This document shows positions 26,643 through 29,891 of a DNA stretch of 29,891 nucleotides, in pieces (position 1 is the stretch's first letter; each line of letters starts with the position of its first letter). Below the pieces are notes generated by a model. The model was given only the letters and a program-made list of their open reading frames with translations. It was not told the DNA's origin and did not search any database. The stretch comes from Seminavis robusta (Eukaryota; Bacillariophyta; Bacillariophyceae; Naviculales; Naviculaceae). Position numbers and translations under genes: made by a program. The stretch covers positions 1-29,891 of the forward strand of contig CAICTM010001409.1 in NCBI GenBank assembly GCA_903772945.1, given 5' to 3'.

Positions 26643-29367
26643 TCACACAAACCCTGGAACAATGTAGTGCTGAGGGCCAAGGTCTGGGTAGGCATTCAGC
26701 ATGTTCCGCCCCCCGCGAGGAATGATAGGTTCCACATTTCGTTTGTAAATATCAGCATAGCTACCCACCATCAAGACTGGGTCCCGAAAGAATCGTTTCA
26801 GATTACGTCCGAACAACCGGACCTCCGGCATCCTATTTGAAACCGTTGAATTGATGCTGCTCTCCTCTGCATAGAATGTTGCTGCAACAACCCAATAGGT
26901 AAACATGGCCCAGTCATTGTCATCCTGCATGGTTGCCAAACAAAAGTTATCTTCACTTTCACTGAAGCCAAAATAATATGGCTGAGTGAAGGCAAATCCC
27001 AACCCAGTAGCTGGTTCTCGAACATCGTTTTCGAGGGTAAGAGTAGCACCTGCTACAACATCAATTTCATCAGTGGCCAGTTTCGAGTACCCATCAGATG
27101 GCTCTTCCAGTGCCACAAACTCAATAGCCTCGTCATCGGATTGATACAGACTTGCTGCTACGGCTCTGCAATAATCAACATCCATGCCTTCAATTCTGCC
27201 AGTTTCACTCAGGCTGGCAAAACCTGGGCGACCCAACCTGATGCCACACCTGAGCACACCCCTGTCAAGAATGCTTTGTAGCCGGTGCCCAAGAGGGCGA
27301 TCACCTCTGTCATGTAACAAGTCTCCCAGCGGGTGCGAATACAGAAGGCCTGTGTTCCCATCATTGATGAAGTTCAGAGAACTTCGGGGGATCAGTTCCT
27401 CCCAGTACTTTGCATACAAGGTGCCAAAATGCCCTCCAACTGATAGAGCTTTCTGGAATGCATGCTTGTATTGCTCTCCAAAGACATGTGTCTCTGGAAA
27501 GATGGAAGCTTTGTCTCTCGTAATGTTATAGAATTCGGCAGCTAAGAGAGCACGAAGGATGCTCTGGACAAAGTCAGAAAACTCTGGATCTTCTGAATGT
27601 GTGACAATGGCAAGAGGATCCTTTGAATAGATGTCTTTGCCAACGTGATAAGGGCCTTTATACCCTGCTTCCCTTGCTATCTTTTCGGCCACAATCCCGT
27701 TCCCCTGAAGATTGCAAGTGCCATTGACAAGACCCTCAAGTGGGGATCCTATCTCTTGGTTTGCCGCAACTGGCACCAAGAACCTTTTTGGCAGTATCCC
27801 AGCCAAGTTCCGATAATGCGTTGTGTCAGGACCAAAGACACAAACTCTGATTCCCGTACACTCATCAATATGTTTCAGGTTCTTGTTGGCACATTGGTCA
27901 ACATAGAAGGGATCTCCAGCCTAGTTTACAGCAGGGAGGCAAGGAGAAGCTGCGGTTGAGCTAACACGTGCATTCTGAAAGAGTGTTACCCTTTGCTCTT
28001 GGAAAACTTACCAGCTTGACTCCCTCATAGAGATAGGGAACGGAAAATGCAATGCCTGCCTTGGTGGTTGCCTGCGTTGCTCAACATCGAGAATAATAAG
28101 TGCACCGATGGCAGATCAGATCCCCCCATCAATGAAGTTCTCTACATACCTCATGAATCGAGCGTTCCATAGTGTGTGTAACCCCTCGAATCAAAACATC
28201 ATATGCATCATTGACTATCTCAGGGAACCTCTGACCATCTTCCATTGGCACAAACTCTGGCTCTACAGACATGGCTGATGCAAAAATCCGGCACTGTTTG
28301 TCAGATGGACCAGGGCAAGGGAAGTTGTTAGTGCTCATTGCAGCAGGAAAGCCATAACAGAAAGAACAACAGCTGCATACCATGGTGGGGTCAAAGCCCA
28401 CAAGTTCACCTGTCTCATCAAAGTAAGTCACAGCACGATCCACATTGAAGCCACATCGAAGCACCCCTGCCTCTTGGATTCTCTCCATTCTTGTCAGGTT
28501 GCCTATGCTGCTTTTGCCTCCAGCTGGAAGTTTGGTGGGGGTTGAAGGGTTGCTGTCATCCGATGTGAAGGCGCCTGTGAGGCCCACGACCATCAGGACC
28601 ACCACCGCCAGTAGCACCAATATACCTAGTAACGGCAATGCTTGGTTGTTCTCTCCTGTTGGAGATGTGACAGCTTCAATGACATCGTCGTTACAATGTT
28701 CAACCGCAGCAGAAACTGGAGTTCTGAATGACGAGGCTGTAGGTGCCAGGCGTGCCTCGAGCACCATTGGAGTTTCTGGTTGAGGTTCACGCATAGGAGC
28801 TGTAGCAGTGTCCAGGAGGACTCCATGTTCTTCATCCACTGATTCCCCACTCCCCTCCTCATTGCTTGGGATTCCGTCGCATGCATACGCACCTGGAAGA
28901 CTCTCCTGCGTAGCGTTGGCATTGACATCCGGAACGTTCTCTGATATGCACTGGTCTGCCCCGAGTGAAATGCCGAGGGCTGCGTTACCATCGAGCTTCT
29001 TATCTTTGCTGTAGTCGACAAATAGGCCGTTCAATTCAATACCGACTCCATTGTTTTGTGGATGCTCTTTTTCTTCTTCGACCTCAACATCCTCTGCGAC
29101 TGTGGATGTTTGCGAGCTCCGACTGCTGACCTTGTTTCCTGGTTCTACGTCGACAGCAGTCTGTTCACTTTGGTGCTGTCTTCGCTCTTCTTGAGCCAAC
29201 CTTGATCGACGTTGCAAAACCTCCATCAGGGCAGCGTCGTCGTCGTCTTCAGGATCTTCCGCATGAATGCTGCCATTTTGCTGCTCCACCTCTGCTGCCT
29301 CCGAAGTTTCATCTTGATTGTCGCCGTTCCTTCGGCCGGTGGTTTTGTGATTTCCAGGGCGATCCAT
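26643..29367 (-). CDS. Single-pass receptor with tandem periplasmic-binding-protein (SBP family 3) domains
   Basis: Four exons on the minus strand: 29367-28381, 28293-28150, 28071-28012 (60 bp) and 27920-26643, all phase 0; 822 residues. Intron sizes are 87, 78 and 91 bp with GT-AG ends. Residues 1-240 are acidic and disordered. One membrane helix (243-267, ALPLLGILVLLAVVVLMVVG) puts the rest outside the cell or in a lumen. Binding domain 1 starts at GVLRCGFN (~301) and domain 2 at GVLRCGIRLGRPGF (~617). Each shows the order GVLRCG, G(F/M)D..., CR..A, THTMERS or TLTLEND, and AF(S/T)xPYxx of bacterial amino-acid-binding proteins. There is no channel or transporter domain. The likely role is extracellular ligand sensing or capture. 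Cys-rich loops (DQCANKN...DECTG) suggest disulfides. The exon calls rest on frame, splice sites and domain continuity. Confidence 0.82.
28294..28380 (-). other. Stopless in-frame 87-bp intron in the receptor gene
   Basis: Begins GTATGC and ends AACAG on the minus strand. It is a multiple of three with no stop, so its retention would add 29 residues. Its removal joins GFDPTM to CRIFASAM and restores the usual spacing of the binding domain. Translated, it is Cys-rich and unlike the domain. Confidence 0.7.
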
Positions 29368-29891
29368 TGTCGGCTAAGGTGCTCTGAACTCTTGGATTTC
29401 TCTCGGTCCGCTTTTGCGAGAAGGGATGTATCGATGAAATGATGAAATTAGGAGCTGTTATTGTACAAAGTACATGTATGGTACCGGTACTAGTACGCTG
29501 TACCTCAGAGCGCCTTGCTTATTAGTGCCGGTATCGTTTCGATCATCAGTTAGTTATCAGTTCTTTTTACGGACTTCTTGCTGTGTCTGGTTCAGAAACT
29601 TTATTATTTAAGTAGCACTTTCTCGAGATTCTCCTCTAATTCCAAAAACTGTTCCTGGAACATCGCTACTGTTACAAAATTTAATACTGTAATACATTAA
29701 TTTTGATGCTTTTTCCAGTATTTGATGAGTAAGTTGATGAATTGAACGATTCGATTCAGAATGAATAATGCCGAAAGTGATTAAACTGATGACGCATTCG
29801 GAATAGGAGTACAGATTTTAAGTCGCCCACCTTCCCAGACAGGGAATGAAGAGATTCTACAGAACGGAGAGTATGAGTTAACAGGGAGCCG
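29368..29891. other. Upstream region of the receptor gene, no further gene seen
   Basis: Should hold the receptor promoter. Contains ATGGTACCGGTACTAGTACG at about 29478, then an A/T-rich stretch from 29590. No coding frame reaches meaningful length before the window ends. Confidence 0.5.

Overview
The window looks like nuclear DNA of a pennate diatom. Seminavis robusta or a close relative is my guess from gene content and style, not a proven assignment. The evidence is: genes with short GT-AG introns (47-91 bp); receptor-type class III nucleotide cyclases and membrane-anchored tandem bacterial-type solute-binding proteins, both of which I associate with diatom genomes; a FUT8-like glycosyltransferase and a mitochondrial carrier; and gene-poor DNA littered with GTAC/ACCGGT palindromes. 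A 16-base run of N marks an assembly gap.

Layout. 1-7.7 kb holds two same-strand copies of a receptor-type guanylate/adenylate cyclase. Copy A (1-1125) is cut by the window edge and copy B (5077-7414) is nearly whole. They are separated by about 3.7 kb without a recognisable gene. 8.0-9.8 kb (minus strand) encodes a low-complexity protein with eleven R-R-x-S/T sites. 9.8-13.3 kb has no convincing gene but several repeat systems. 13.37-14.24 kb holds a small double-CxxC protein and a broken NC-motif (PPPDE/LRAT-like) gene. 15.0-16.0 kb (minus) encodes an unrecognised acidic protein. 16.2-17.2 kb is transposon-like: a CCGACATT repeat block, a 131-bp element with perfect 18-bp inverted ends, and a 260-bp MITE with 16-bp inverted ends and a perfect 8-bp target duplication.

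17.6-18.7 kb encodes an ADP/ATP-carrier-like protein. 19.1-20.6 kb (minus) is a two-exon FUT8-like type II membrane glycosyltransferase. 21.2-22.9 kb (minus) is a histidine acid phosphatase-like protein with a C-terminal membrane anchor. It is divergent from a Maf-like nucleotide pyrophosphatase gene (23.2-24.1 kb). The 3' ends of the Maf gene and of a convergent five-helix membrane protein gene (25.07-26.1 kb, minus) have been tandemly duplicated as one ~717-bp unit. This leaves one intact and one dead tail of each. 26.6-29.4 kb (minus) is a four-exon receptor: a cytosolic disordered region, one membrane helix, and two tandem periplasmic-binding-protein domains.

Co-operation is mostly inferred. 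The cyclases and the tandem-binding-domain protein are both surface-sensing architectures, and the RRxS-rich protein next to the cyclases could be a substrate of a cyclic-nucleotide-dependent kinase. Nothing in the sequence proves a shared pathway. The most striking observations are the asymmetric decay of the two cyclase copies, the abrupt identity boundary between them (gene conversion or very recent duplication), the RRxS array, the MITE with its target duplication, and the double-tail duplication.
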